Assembly: GCA_038868115.1 (NCBI GenBank)
Contig: JAWBXA010000001.1
Location: forward strand, 1-64,000
Source: JAGTQI01 sp038868115
Lineage (GTDB): Archaea > Thermoproteota > Bathyarchaeia > Bathyarchaeales > Bathycorpusculaceae
Length of the DNA stretch: 64,000 bases
Direction of reading: 5' to 3'
The notes beneath the pieces are model-generated. The model was not told the DNA's origin, ran no database searches, and saw only the letters and a program-made list of their open reading frames with translations. Positions within the stretch are counted from its first letter, which is position 1. Each line of letters opens with the position of its first letter. A program made the translations under genes and the position numbers. Of this stretch, positions 16,369 to 25,691 are shown piece by piece.

Positions 16369-17451
16369 TTGTTCAGGGAGTTTACTTATGCTGGTGCTGG
16401 TATTGATAGAGGGCTGAGAGTTAAGGCGAAGGGTGCTTTGCGTTTTCTGCGGAGAACTTATGGTTTCAGCCGTTATGGCAAGGTTTTGCAACTTCCTTAT
16501 GGAATAATTTTCCCTTTTCGTGATGGCGTTTATTTAGATTTTGTAATTGAGGGGGTTGGCACTAAGGTTTTGGTGGCTCAGTTAGCCGACAAGTATGATA
16601 CTATCGGTGTTGATGGTGTGGCTATGGCTGTTAATGATGTTATTCGTTCTGGCGCTATGCCCTTGGCTGTTGTTGATAATATTCATGCTCAAGTTTCTGA
16701 TCCATGTTTGGTTAGGGAGTGGATGAAAGGAGTCGCGAAAGGGGCTGTTGAGGCTGAGTGTGTTGTTTCTGGCGGCGAGATTGGTGATGTTGCTGAGTTG
16801 ATTAAGGGTTTGGTGGAAGGGAAGGGTTTTGACATGGTTTTTGCAACTGTTGGCGAAGTTTCTGCGGACAGGATTATTTATGGTAGGGATTTGAAGCTCG
16901 GTGATGTTGTTGTTGGTTTGCGAAGTTCTGGGATTCACAGCAACGGCGTGACTTTGGCGCGGAAGGTTTTGTTTAAGTGTTGGGGCGGCATGTACGAGCC
17001 ATTTGATATTCCTGAGCCCCTTGAAAGAGAGCTGGTGTATGAAGTTTTGGAGCCTACTAGGATTTATGTTAAGCCTTTTCTGCGGGTTGCGGATGAGGTT
17101 AAGGTTAAGGCAGCTGTGCACATTACTGGTGACGCTTATTTGAAGTTTGATCGTTTGATGCTTTTCTCGAAGGGTATAGGTTTTGAGTTTGACAATTTTA
17201 AGCCTCAGCCAATTTTTGAGGTGATTCAGAGGGCTGCTTCTGAGCTTGGCGGTAGAATAACTGATGAGGAAATGTTAAAGACGTTTAACATGGGCTGGGG
17301 CTTTGCAATAGTGGTTAACAAACAGGATGCGGACAAGGTGATTGACGTTTTGGAAAGGTCTGGGGTGCACGCTGAAATCATAGGACATGTGACAGATACC
17401 CATGGAATCCGCGTCTTCTATAAGGGTAAAAGGATGGTTTTGAAAAGGTAG
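16369..17451 (+). CDS. purM: Phosphoribosylformylglycinamidine cyclo-ligase (AIR synthetase)
   Basis: 360 aa from TTG. FTYAGAGIDRG opens the protein as in PurM, followed by IEGVGTKVLVA, IGVDGVAMAVNDV, SGGEIGDVAEL, GLRSSGIHSNGVTLAR and HITGDAYLKF, which together form the ATP and FGAM site. It closes the imidazole ring to make AIR. An in-frame ATG at 16336 exists, but a TATA box at 16322 would place the transcript start downstream of it, and GAGGGAT precedes the TTG at good spacing. Codons end strongly in T (GTT, GCT, GGT), unlike the genes further right. purS, purL and purQ follow. Confidence 0.92.
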   Translation: MFREFTYAGAGIDRGLRVKAKGALRFLRRTYGFSRYGKVLQLPYGIIFPFRDGVYLDFVIEGVGTKVLVAQLADKYDTIGVDGVAMAVNDVIRSGAMPLAVVDNIHAQVSDPCLVREWMKGVAKGAVEAECVVSGGEIGDVAELIKGLVEGKGFDMVFATVGEVSADRIIYGRDLKLGDVVVGLRSSGIHSNGVTLARKVLFKCWGGMYEPFDIPEPLERELVYEVLEPTRIYVKPFLRVADEVKVKAAVHITGDAYLKFDRLMLFSKGIGFEFDNFKPQPIFEVIQRAASELGGRITDEEMLKTFNMGWGFAIVVNKQDADKVIDVLERSGVHAEIIGHVTDTHGIRVFYKGKRMVLKR

Positions 17452-17477
17452 GTTTGCCTTTTTCTGTGGTGAAAGTG

Positions 17478-17483
17478 TTTAAA
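17478..17483 (+). promoter_or_regulatory. TATA box of purSLQ, leaderless spacing
   Basis: TTTAAA is centred 26 bp before the purS ATG, the spacing of a leaderless archaeal transcript. It suggests purSLQ can be transcribed separately from purM. Confidence 0.5.
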
Positions 17484-17506
17484 TCGGCTCACGTGAAATT
17501 TAGCCT

Positions 17507-17758
17507 ATGAGATATCGCTTGAAAATTGAGGTCGGCCTGAAGCCAGGGCACAGCGATCCGGAGGGAGAAACCACAGCTCGCTTGCTTAGGGAGCTTGGTT
17601 ATAGGGTTGAGGGGGTGGGCGTCAGTAAGGTTTACAATGTTGTTATTTGGGCTGATTCACGGGAGGAAGCCTTAGCTAAGGCTGAAGAGATGTGCAAGAG
17701 GCTTTTGGCTAATCCAACAAAGGACAATTATACAATACTGGTTGAGGAGGAAGGATGA
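17507..17758 (+). CDS. purS: FGAM synthase subunit PurS
   Basis: 83 aa, the family size. It has the two-strand/helix pattern of PurS with HSDPEGETTARLL near residues 17-29, the conserved segment that contacts PurQ and PurL. It forms the PurLQS complex that converts FGAR to FGAM using glutamine. Its stop overlaps the purL start by 4 bp. Confidence 0.93.
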   Translation: MRYRLKIEVGLKPGHSDPEGETTARLLRELGYRVEGVGVSKVYNVVIWADSREEALAKAEEMCKRLLANPTKDNYTILVEEEG

Positions 17759-20148
17759 GCGTTAGCCTTTATATCCGCAGGGGTACGCCTTTCCCGCTCT
17801 TTGAAATAGCCTTGGCGGCGGCCTCTGACCAGCAGTTGCTAAATGTTAGTCGTGAGCTTGGTTTGGGTTTAAGCCTAGATGAGATGAGGGCTGTTCAGAA
17901 ATACTTTAGGGAGAAGGGTAGAAATCCAACGGATGTTGAGCTCCAAACTATTGGGCAGACTTGGTCTGAGCATTGCTTCCACAAAACCTTTAAGGGCACA
18001 GTGAAGTTCGATGGAAGGGAAATTAACAGTCTTTTCAAAACTTATATTGCAAGGGTGACGGGGGAACTTAATCCACGCTGGTGTTTTTCAGTTTTTGAGG
18101 ATAACGCTGGAATAATTCGCTTTGAAAAAGGTTATGGCATAGCCGTGAAGGTTGAAACTCATAATCATCCGTCGGCTATTGAGCCCTTTGGTGGAGCAGC
18201 CACCGGTGTGGGTGGCGTTATACGAGATATTTTAGGGGTTTGGGCTGACCCCATTGCATGCACCGATGTTTTAGGTTTTGGTCCGCTGGACTATCCGTAT
18301 GAAAGGCTTCCGCCCGGAGTCAAGCACCCAAAATACTTGTATATGGGCGTGGTTGCCGGCATTGGAAGTTATGGCAATAACATGGGGATTCCGACGGTTA
18401 ATGGCGCCATATGCTTTGACGAGAGTTATGTGGGCAACGTGGTTGTTTACTGTGGATGTGTCGGGCTTTTGCCATTGAAAAAGTTTAGGAGAAACGCCAA
18501 ACCCGGCGACTTAATTGTTTTGGCCGGAGGAAAAACTGGGAGGGACGGCATTCACGGGGTTACTTTTGCCTCTGCTGAGCTAACAGAAAAGTCTGAGGAA
18601 ATTTCCAGACCAGCCGTTCAAATTGCAAACCCCATCGAGGAAGAGAAGCTTAAGAGGGCGATAATTGCCATCAGAGATTCCGAGTTGGCTTCAGCCATAA
18701 CAGACCTTGGCGGAGGCGGCTTATCCTCTGCTGTTGGCGAAACCGCCAAACGTTTTGGATGCGGTGCCATTGTGGAGCTTGATAAGGTGTCGCTTAAATA
18801 TCCGGGGTTAGCTCCTTGGGAAATCTACATTTCCGAATCCCAAGAAAGGATGCTTTTGGCTGTTCCACCAGAAAACTTGGCGCGGGTTTTGGAGATTTTT
18901 GAGGATGAAGATGTTGAAGCTACTGTTATTGGGCGTTATACCGAAGACAAGATTTTGCGCGTTTATTATGGCGGAGAGAAAGTTGCAGAGCTAGATACCC
19001 CCTTCCTTTTCGAGCCACCACTGACTGTTAGATATGCTGAGTATAAGCCGCCCGCCCTTGCGGAGCCAGACTTCCCAGAACCCAAAGACTTGACCAGCGT
19101 TGTTTTGAGACTGCTTTCCTCTCCGAATATTGCAAGTAAAGAAAGCGTCATCAGAACCTATGACCATGAAGTTAAGGGGAACACTGCTCTAAAACCTTTA
19201 CATGGGGAACTTGGCGGCCCCAACGATGCTGTCGTCCTAAAGCCTTTAAAAGATTCTTGGAAGGGTTTGGTTATTTCTTGTGGCATAAACCCCAAATATG
19301 GGAAGGTTGACCCCTATTGGATGGCAGCCTCAGCCATAGACGAGGCTGTAAGGAATAACGTGGCCGTGGGCGGCAGAAGAATAGCCCTACTGGACAATTT
19401 TACTTGGGGAAACCCTGAAAAACCCGATAGACTTGGAAGTCTAGTTAGGGCTTGCGAGGCATGTTATGACTTTGCTAAAGCCTTTGGAACACCCTTCGTT
19501 TCTGGGAAGGACAGCCTATACAACGAGTCGCCCCTTGGTCCAGTCACGCCGACGCTGTTGATAACGGCTGTTGGGATAATCCCAGATATCCGCGTGGCGG
19601 TTTCCTTGGACGTTAAAGAGCCCGGCAGCTCCATCTATATTGTTGGCAAAACCTACCGTGAGTTGGGAGGCTCGGAGTATTATAGGCTGATGGGGGTCGT
19701 TGGAAAATCGGTGCCTAAGGTGCGTGTCAGCCAGGCGAGAAGGGCTTTTAAGGCGTTGATTAGGGCTATTGATCATGGCTTGGTTAATGCTTGTCACGAC
19801 TTGTCAGAGGGTGGCTTGGCTGTTGCGGCGGCGGAGATGGCTTTTTCTGGCGGCTTTGGAATGGAGTTGGATTTGCGACTTGTCCCAATGGAGGGCTTGA
19901 AAAGAGACGACTTTATCCTCTTTGCTGAGTCCAACAGCCGCTTCCTTGTGGAAGTCCCAGAAAAATGTGAGGTAGATTTTGAGGCTCTTATGCGTGAGTG
20001 CACCTTCGCAAAAATTGGAAGGGTGACAGCTGTGCCAAAGCTGTATGTTTATGGCTTGGATGGGAGTGTCGTGGTAGACGCGCCTCTAAGCGATTTGTTG
20101 GCTTGGTGGAAGCGCACCCTTAGTGGCGGTGGTGAAGACCTAAAATGA
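17755..20148 (+). CDS. purL: FGAM synthase subunit PurL (small form)
   Basis: 797 aa, typical of the small PurL that needs PurS and PurQ. Key motifs: QTWSEHCFHKTF near 63-74, KVETHNHPSAIEPFGGAATG (ATP and Mg site), and in the second half HGELGGPNDAVV, SGKDSLYN and ACHDLSEGGLAVAAAEM. It catalyses ATP-dependent amidation of FGAR with ammonia channelled from PurQ. It sits between purS and purQ with 4-bp overlaps on both sides. Confidence 0.96.
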   Translation: MSVSLYIRRGTPFPLFEIALAAASDQQLLNVSRELGLGLSLDEMRAVQKYFREKGRNPTDVELQTIGQTWSEHCFHKTFKGTVKFDGREINSLFKTYIARVTGELNPRWCFSVFEDNAGIIRFEKGYGIAVKVETHNHPSAIEPFGGAATGVGGVIRDILGVWADPIACTDVLGFGPLDYPYERLPPGVKHPKYLYMGVVAGIGSYGNNMGIPTVNGAICFDESYVGNVVVYCGCVGLLPLKKFRRNAKPGDLIVLAGGKTGRDGIHGVTFASAELTEKSEEISRPAVQIANPIEEEKLKRAIIAIRDSELASAITDLGGGGLSSAVGETAKRFGCGAIVELDKVSLKYPGLAPWEIYISESQERMLLAVPPENLARVLEIFEDEDVEATVIGRYTEDKILRVYYGGEKVAELDTPFLFEPPLTVRYAEYKPPALAEPDFPEPKDLTSVVLRLLSSPNIASKESVIRTYDHEVKGNTALKPLHGELGGPNDAVVLKPLKDSWKGLVISCGINPKYGKVDPYWMAASAIDEAVRNNVAVGGRRIALLDNFTWGNPEKPDRLGSLVRACEACYDFAKAFGTPFVSGKDSLYNESPLGPVTPTLLITAVGIIPDIRVAVSLDVKEPGSSIYIVGKTYRELGGSEYYRLMGVVGKSVPKVRVSQARRAFKALIRAIDHGLVNACHDLSEGGLAVAAAEMAFSGGFGMELDLRLVPMEGLKRDDFILFAESNSRFLVEVPEKCEVDFEALMRECTFAKIGRVTAVPKLYVYGLDGSVVVDAPLSDLLAWWKRTLSGGGEDLK

Positions 20149-20963
20149 AAAGGGAGGAGATTAAAGTTTGTATTCTGCGTGTTGGCGGAACCAATTGCGA
20201 TGCGGAAACTAAAACAGCCTTTGAAGATTTAAGCGTTCAAGCCCAAATCCTCCACGTGAATGAGGTGGTTAAACGGCGAAACCTTCTGGACTATAACGCC
20301 CTGGTTTTTCCAGGCGGATTCTCTTATGGAGATTATGTGCGCGCTGGCGCCATTTGGGCAAAGTGGATGCTCGCCAAAATGAGAAAAGAACTGGAGGCTT
20401 TTGTGGAAGAGGGGCGTCCAATCCTCGGCATCTGCAACGGTTTTCAAGTTCTTGTTGAGGCTGGCTTGCTCCCAGCATTTGAAGGCATTAGTCCCTATCC
20501 AGAGGCGGCACTAGCTACAAACCATCCGCCGGGCTACAATTGCAGATGGATTTACATAAAACACGAGAACAACGGCAAATGCATTTTTACAAGGAAAATT
20601 CCAAAAGGCAAAGTTTTACGCCTGCCAGTCGCCCATGCAGAGGGCAGATTCATATTTGCAAAAGAAAAGGAGAAGCAATATTTGGAAAGGCTTTACGAGA
20701 ACGACCAGCTGGTCTTCAGATACTGCACAAAAGACGGTGAATATGCAGATGGACGTTACCCAATAAATCCAAACGGCTCATTCCATGACATTGTGGGCAT
20801 ATGCAACCCTGAAGGCACAGTTTTCGGTTTGATGCCCCATCCAGAAAGAGCCTTCTATTGGTGGCAGCAACCAGACTGGACAAGGCAGAAACTCATGCCC
20901 CAATATGGAGATGGAAAACTAATTTTTGAAAGCCTAATCGACTATTTAGAGAAGCATTTTTAA
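20145..20963 (+). CDS. purQ: FGAM synthase glutaminase subunit PurQ
   Basis: 272 aa class I glutamine amidotransferase. The nucleophile is in GICNGFQVL (about residues 91-99), and the His-Glu pair is MPHPERAFY near the C-terminus. It supplies ammonia to PurL. It is longer than Bacillus PurQ (about 227 aa) because of insertions around FEGISPYPEA and the C-terminal tail, as in other archaeal forms. Its last 18 bp overlap the convergent kinase gene. Confidence 0.95.
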   Translation: MKREEIKVCILRVGGTNCDAETKTAFEDLSVQAQILHVNEVVKRRNLLDYNALVFPGGFSYGDYVRAGAIWAKWMLAKMRKELEAFVEEGRPILGICNGFQVLVEAGLLPAFEGISPYPEAALATNHPPGYNCRWIYIKHENNGKCIFTRKIPKGKVLRLPVAHAEGRFIFAKEKEKQYLERLYENDQLVFRYCTKDGEYADGRYPINPNGSFHDIVGICNPEGTVFGLMPHPERAFYWWQQPDWTRQKLMPQYGDGKLIFESLIDYLEKHF

Positions 20964-21860
20964 CTCCTCAAGGCGGGGAAGCCCAGTGCGGGCGCCCATC
21001 TTTGTTATGCAACGAGAAGCAACAAAATTGCCCAGCTTTGCACATTCTTTTAGGCTCTTATTATTCGACAAGCCGTAAAGAAAGCCAGCGCAGAAGGCGT
21101 CTCCGGCACCTGTCGTGTCGACAATCCGCACCTTGAAAGCTTCCGCGTGATGGCTTTCCTCCCCATCTGTGACATAGCATCCCTTGCCACCAAGCTTAAC
21201 TGCGACTATTTTAACTCCAAGCTCCAAAAGTTTTCCAGCGCCCTCAACATAGTCTTCAACACCTGTTAGGAGCGTCAATTCCCGCGAGTTCGGCATGAAA
21301 ACAAAGCTTCTCTCCAAAATTGGTTTTAGGGCTTTCATGCCTTTTCTTGCATAAAGCTCGCCCGGGTCCATGCTTATTTTAACATCTTCTGGCAGAGTTT
21401 CCACAAGCTTTTTCTGGGTTTCAAAGGATTTCTCGCCTACAAAAGAGGTTAAATGGAGGAATTTCGCTTGACTGGCATACCTTTTATCTATTTCTGCGAA
21501 GTCTATAGTGTCGTTTACGCCGGGGTCCACGTATAGGGCTCTCTCGCCCCTCTCGTCTACAAAGCCCATAACCATTCCGCTGCGTCCATCCTTTGCCCTT
21601 ATAATGCCCTTTGTGCTTACGCCTTCTCTGCGGAAGTCTTCTAGAAGCATTCTACCCTCCCTGTCATTGGCAACCTTCCCAATAAAGCCGACTTTGCAGC
21701 CAAGCCTAGCCAAGCCCACAATAGTATTAGCGGCTGAGCCTCCACAAGCCTCCTCGAATCCTTTTATGAAGCCTTCCTCCTCTGGTCCGGCTATCTTGTT
21801 AACCTTGTAGAGTTTGTCCATGTTTAGGGCGCCGAAGCCTATAACGTCGAAGCGTTTCAT
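20946..21860 (-). CDS. PfkB/ribokinase-family carbohydrate kinase
   Basis: 304 aa. GFGALNMDKLYKV opens the fold, CGGSAANTIVGLARLG is PfkB signature 1, and DTTGAGDAFCAGFLYGLS near 240-257 is signature 2 with the catalytic Asp. It phosphorylates a sugar, nucleoside or related alcohol; the substrate cannot be told. Its ATG overlaps the ftr stop (ATGA), so it is translated with the formyltransferase, an unusual pairing. Confidence 0.88.
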   Translation of the reverse strand: MKRFDVIGFGALNMDKLYKVNKIAGPEEEGFIKGFEEACGGSAANTIVGLARLGCKVGFIGKVANDREGRMLLEDFRREGVSTKGIIRAKDGRSGMVMGFVDERGERALYVDPGVNDTIDFAEIDKRYASQAKFLHLTSFVGEKSFETQKKLVETLPEDVKISMDPGELYARKGMKALKPILERSFVFMPNSRELTLLTGVEDYVEGAGKLLELGVKIVAVKLGGKGCYVTDGEESHHAEAFKVRIVDTTGAGDAFCAGFLYGLSNNKSLKECAKLGNFVASRCITKMGARTGLPRLEELKMLL

Positions 21861-22783
21861 GGGAACAACTCACGCAAATAAATCTTGTAATCGCCGAGTT
21901 TCCCACTATAATTTCCAGCTGAAATTTTCACCACTCCTTTGACGGTTAGGGCGGCTTCTATTCCGGCTTTCATAGCCTTTTTAACAGCTTCAAGCGAAAC
22001 CCCGTTAATTACGATTTCTGGAACGTAGTTTACACCTTCTGGAACCTTCGATTCCTTGCCCAGTTTCTTCTTTAATGATGGACAGTAGGGATGGTTTGTT
22101 GTCGGTCCTATCCATGGATAGCGGGTTTCAGGTTTTGAGCCAGCAGAACATATTTCAAAAGGCGTAACCACGCCTTCCACTTTGTGGATAGCTTCCAAAG
22201 CCTTTGCTCCGGCTTGCATAACAGCTTCTTTTGTCTGGCACATTATCCAGAAGTTCGCGCCCATAACGCCGCGGGCGTATCCTAAAAACCGCTCTATCAT
22301 AAAGTCTGGAACCATTATAGGGACAACTATGACCTCGCGTCCATGACGGTTTTCAACCCACTCGTAGCCGTCTCCGCAGTGACCGACACGCTCCATCACG
22401 TCAATCTTGCCTAAAGCGTTTGGCAAAGCATCAAAAACCGCTGTAAAAGGCTTGACTAGAACGTCTTGTCTAATCCTGTAGGAAAGCTCAACTTCAAACT
22501 TTTTGAGGGATTCCGAAAAGGGCTTTTTAGGGTCTATCCCGCCCCAAAACTGGAGAACAACGCCTTTCCGCTGGTCTGGAGTTTCTCTTTCGCTTAGCCA
22601 CCTCTCAATTCCGCCTTCAACTCTACCGATAACTATGGATGGCGTGGCAGTAGCGTGCAAAGCCGCCTTGCGCAGTGTTTCTTCATCATCAGCCGTAACA
22701 ATTACTCGACAGTAAATCCCCTCAAAGGCTTCGGCATAAGTGTCCTCAATAAACCCTTTCTTGGTCAAGACTGTTCCTCGCAT
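21857..22783 (-). CDS. ftr: Formylmethanofuran:tetrahydromethanopterin formyltransferase
   Basis: 308 aa, about the length of methanogen Ftr (about 297). The start carries IEDTYAEAFEGIYCRVIVTA, followed by ATATPSIVIGRVEGGIERWL, DVLVKPFTAVFDALPNA and a C-terminal KKAMKAGIEAALTVKGVVKISAGNYSGKLG, all in Ftr order. It moves the formyl group between methanofuran and tetrahydromethanopterin in the archaeal Wood-Ljungdahl or methanogenic C1 branch. Together with cofE in the window it shows that the host uses C1 carriers and F420. The reaction direction is not readable here. Confidence 0.93.
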   Translation of the reverse strand: MRGTVLTKKGFIEDTYAEAFEGIYCRVIVTADDEETLRKAALHATATPSIVIGRVEGGIERWLSERETPDQRKGVVLQFWGGIDPKKPFSESLKKFEVELSYRIRQDVLVKPFTAVFDALPNALGKIDVMERVGHCGDGYEWVENRHGREVIVVPIMVPDFMIERFLGYARGVMGANFWIMCQTKEAVMQAGAKALEAIHKVEGVVTPFEICSAGSKPETRYPWIGPTTNHPYCPSLKKKLGKESKVPEGVNYVPEIVINGVSLEAVKKAMKAGIEAALTVKGVVKISAGNYSGKLGDYKIYLRELFP

Positions 22784-22931
22784 TCAGCCATTTAGTCGGT
22801 TTCAGCTAATAAACCTTTAACTGGCATCAAAATGGCGCTATTTTTACTTTGGCTTTTTATCCGAAAACGTAAAAAGGAACCCTTTTGCTACATTAAGCTA
22901 CAACTGTCGCTTTCAAAATTTGGGAATCCCA

Positions 22932-24182
22932 ATGAAGATGGCTGTTCTTGTCTATGAGTATCCTCCGAAAATAGTTGGTGGTTTAGGCACTTACGCGGCT
23001 GAAATCACGCGCAAGTTTGTCTTAATGGACCACGATGTTACGGTTTTCACGATGAACGATGACGAAGGAAGCTTGCCCACAAGGGAGATTTGGCGGGGCA
23101 TAGAAATTCACCGCCCATTACACATCGACGTTTCTGACTCGCTTCCAGACGTAGTGGCTGAGGACGTTAAAAAGTGGGGTAGAGGCATACAGCTCTTTTC
23201 AAAAATCCTCGTCTACAACTATCTAAGCGCCTCAAAACTTGTCAACGAACTGATAGGGAAAGAAGGCTTCAAATATGACATTGTGATTGCCCACGACTGG
23301 CTTTCAGTCATAGCTGGAATCACCGTAAAGAAGGAGACCGGTCTCCCGCTGGTTTTCCATGTTCACTCAACAGAGAAGGGACGAACTCTCGGAAACGGTT
23401 CAGAGGTCGTAAGCAACATTGAGCTTCGCGGAGCCCAAACTGCAGACCTCGTAATCACAGTTTCATATGCCATGAAAGACGAACTAATAAAGCTTGGTTT
23501 TCCACGAGAGAAAATCGAGGTCTGCTACAACGGCGTTGACCCCCAAAAGTACAACCCGGAAAACGTTAGCCTGGACCAGATAAGGCAAGTTAGAGAATTT
23601 TACGGTATAAAGCCAGAAGACTCTATGATTCTCTTCCTCGGAAGGCTCGTGGGCGTTAAGGGCGTTGATAAACTCGTCATGGCTATGCCTCACATACTAC
23701 AGAAAATTCCAAATGCAAAGCTCGTCATCGTTGGCTTGGGCGACTTACAAGAATATCTAGTCAACCTTGTACGGACAATGAAACTCCAAGATGTTGTAAA
23801 ATTCAACTTCAAGTTTATACCAGAAGAGGAGCGCATCCTTCATTATGCTGCCTGCGACGTGGCAGTTTTCCCAAGCCTATACGAGCCCTTTGGCATAGTT
23901 ACCCTAGAAGCCATGAGTATGGAGCGTACAGTGGTTGTCGGAGCCGCAGGCGTCAGTGGAATGAGAGAAATAGTTATACCATGCGGAGAAGAGCAATGCG
24001 GCTATCATATAAACCCGAACAATCCGGCAGACATAGCATGGGGTGTTGTCAGCGCCTTAGAAAATCCTGAAAAGCGGAAATTGCTCGGAAAAAACGGGAG
24101 ACGCCGAGTTCTAAACGAGTTCACATGGGATAAAATAGCAGAAAAAACAATTGAGCTTTATGAACGTGTAGTGAAAAGCTAA
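22932..24182 (+). CDS. Glycosyltransferase, glycogen-synthase/GT4-GT5 like
   Basis: 416 aa GT-B enzyme. VYEYPPKIVGGLGTYAAEI at the start is the sugar-acceptor glycine-rich loop; HDWLSVIAG, ILFLGRLVGVKGVDKLV and FPSLYEPFGIVTLEAMS (the E-x7-E motif) follow. This resembles archaeal glycogen/starch synthase-like enzymes using NDP-glucose, though related GT4 enzymes act on lipids. The ATG at 22932 fits the family start; a TTG four codons upstream is the alternative. It is monocistronic, with a 136-bp upstream gap. Confidence 0.85.
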   Translation: MKMAVLVYEYPPKIVGGLGTYAAEITRKFVLMDHDVTVFTMNDDEGSLPTREIWRGIEIHRPLHIDVSDSLPDVVAEDVKKWGRGIQLFSKILVYNYLSASKLVNELIGKEGFKYDIVIAHDWLSVIAGITVKKETGLPLVFHVHSTEKGRTLGNGSEVVSNIELRGAQTADLVITVSYAMKDELIKLGFPREKIEVCYNGVDPQKYNPENVSLDQIRQVREFYGIKPEDSMILFLGRLVGVKGVDKLVMAMPHILQKIPNAKLVIVGLGDLQEYLVNLVRTMKLQDVVKFNFKFIPEEERILHYAACDVAVFPSLYEPFGIVTLEAMSMERTVVVGAAGVSGMREIVIPCGEEQCGYHINPNNPADIAWGVVSALENPEKRKLLGKNGRRRVLNEFTWDKIAEKTIELYERVVKS

Positions 24183-24491
24183 ACACCGTAGACATAAACT
24201 TTGGCTCCTCAAATACTGATGCTTATGTACACAGAAATGCTGCAGAGGGGAGCTCCGCCCTCCTTTATTTTGGATTGGAGAGTATAAGCAGGCGAACTTG
24301 AGAGCTGCAAAAAATCTAGACGCCAACTTTCTGCCGACAAACCTGAAGTCGCCATGGAGCTTGAGAGAATAGCCAATGAAAATGAAGTGCTAGGGTTTAG
24401 TCGGACAACAAAAAGGAAACAGGCTTTTTCTATTAGATGCTTAAATATGCGATCTTCAATCTTTAATTAGTAAAGAATCGAAGGCGTCTAA
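24183..24491. other. 309-bp gap with a possible hairpin and a doubtful short ORF
   Basis: GAGGG-GAGCTCCG-CCCTC near 24245-24262, followed by CTTTATTTT, could act as a terminator for the glycosyltransferase gene. An ATG at 24354 opens 38 codons (MELERIANENEVLGFSRTT and on), which may be a gene relic. Neither is certain. Confidence 0.35.
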
Positions 24492-24842
24492 TTGGAGTTC
24501 GATAAGGAAACATTCAAAAAGTTGTTTCCAAACCTTGCAAAGGAGATGGAAGTCGGCGAAAACAAGGTTGCAGTAAGCTCAATTAAAAACGATGTTAAGT
24601 GTGAGGAAAAGGCGATCTTAAGAAACTTTCTACATTACGACCCAGACGTTATAGATTTTCTTCGCCGATGCGACACAACAGAACAAGCGGAAGAAATAAT
24701 AGCCTACATGGAGAAAAGAGGCGAAATAAGCAAGGAATATGCCGAAAAATTGAGGAAACAGTTGAAGAAGAAAGGTGTCAGAAGCTTCGGGCCTAAAAAA
24801 GAGGAAAACTACTATTTAAGGCGTGCTGGACTTGTGAAATAA
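24492..24842 (+). CDS. Small archaeal protein, DUF2095-like
   Basis: 116 aa from a TTG. The start MEFDKETFKKLFPNLAKEME and the charged helical remainder, with FLRRCDTTEQAEEIIAYMEKRG and a basic C-terminus (KKKGVRSFGPKKEE), match my memory of the archaeal DUF2095 family. It is soluble and mostly helical, and no function is known. It is convergent with the broken radical SAM gene. Confidence 0.6.
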   Translation: MEFDKETFKKLFPNLAKEMEVGENKVAVSSIKNDVKCEEKAILRNFLHYDPDVIDFLRRCDTTEQAEEIIAYMEKRGEISKEYAEKLRKQLKKKGVRSFGPKKEENYYLRRAGLVK

Positions 24843-24847
24843 ACCTT

Positions 24848-25643
24848 TTAGACTTGTTCCGGCGGCACCCCTTCAGGAGCATAACCCGTATAATATCTTA
24901 GCTTGTAATTTCGCAGCCTTTGAACCACACGAGTGTAAAGTATTAACTCTTCAATTTCTGTCTCTTCAGCTAATTCTGGGCTGATCTTTTGTATTCGCTC
25001 TATGAGGAATTGCAAGCTCTTTTTGGGGGAAAATGACGCCATAACCGATGGGTGACAACTCACTTTCGCATTTACCGCATCTCCAGCGCCTTAAGCTGCA
25101 ACTTAAACCCTTCTGGTTTAGCGCCTGTAAGTAATGCAAATTCTTCTTCACTGCAACCCTTAAGCGAAACCCTTACGTGTACGAAGCTGTATTTTGCAAG
25201 GTCTTCTGCATAGCTCTCGTCATAGGCTATGGGTATTCCGTTAGTTTCGAGTATGAAACGATATTCCTTGCCATTAAGGCTTTCAAGAAGATCAAGCAAG
25301 TGCTGCTTTCCTATTGTCGGTTCTCCACCACTCAGCCTAAGTAAGTCAAGACGGCATTTTTGGCAAGGGAAACAAGGCTTTCGGCAACTTTTCTAGGTGT
25401 GTAAAAAGTGCCAACATCATGGGGACGGTTCATAACGGCGTCTGAAACCCAACAGAAACGGCACAGCAAACCGCACCCAACACAGTCAGCTGTAACTATG
25501 CCACCATACCATCTTGCAGGTCTTATGCGATAATATTTCCTTTCCAATCCCTCTGGACCGACGCGTGTAACAAGCTTTTCTATGGCCATATGCCTCGTAA
25601 CGGGATCATAGAATGTTGCCAAAGGAAACCAGCCTTTTATCAA
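24848..25643 (-). pseudogene. Radical SAM protein split by two frameshifts
   Basis: Three consecutive minus-strand frames make one protein. From TTG 25643: GPEGLERKYYRIRPARW, then CVGCGLLCRFCW with CxxxCxxC; after a one-base shift near 25345, LRLSGGEPTIGKQHLLDLLE and RFILETNGIPIAYDE; after a second shift near 25085, VNAKVSCHPSVMASF to the stop at 24848. Each join restores family sequence (the SGGEP strand is only in the shifted frame). It resembles archaeal COG5014-type radical SAM proteins of unknown function. The rest of the sequence is well preserved, so the shifts are recent or are assembly errors. Confidence 0.8.
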
Positions 25644-25662
25644 TGATTAAGGAAAGGCTAGT

Positions 25663-25668
25663 TTTAAA
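25663..25668. promoter_or_regulatory. Symmetric TATA box between two divergent genes
   Basis: The palindromic TTTAAA is centred about 23 bp from the TTG start of the minus-strand radical SAM gene (25643) and about 26 bp from the ATG start of the plus-strand gene (25692). Both distances are those of leaderless archaeal promoters, and no other TATA-like box lies in the 48-bp gap. Confidence 0.55.
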
Positions 25669-25691
25669 TTATGCCATACCATTAAGTTTTA

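Noticed and set aside
24245..24270. GC hairpin followed by T-rich bases as a firm terminator
   Set aside because: The stem is only about 5 bp and the T-run is interrupted; noted only as possible.
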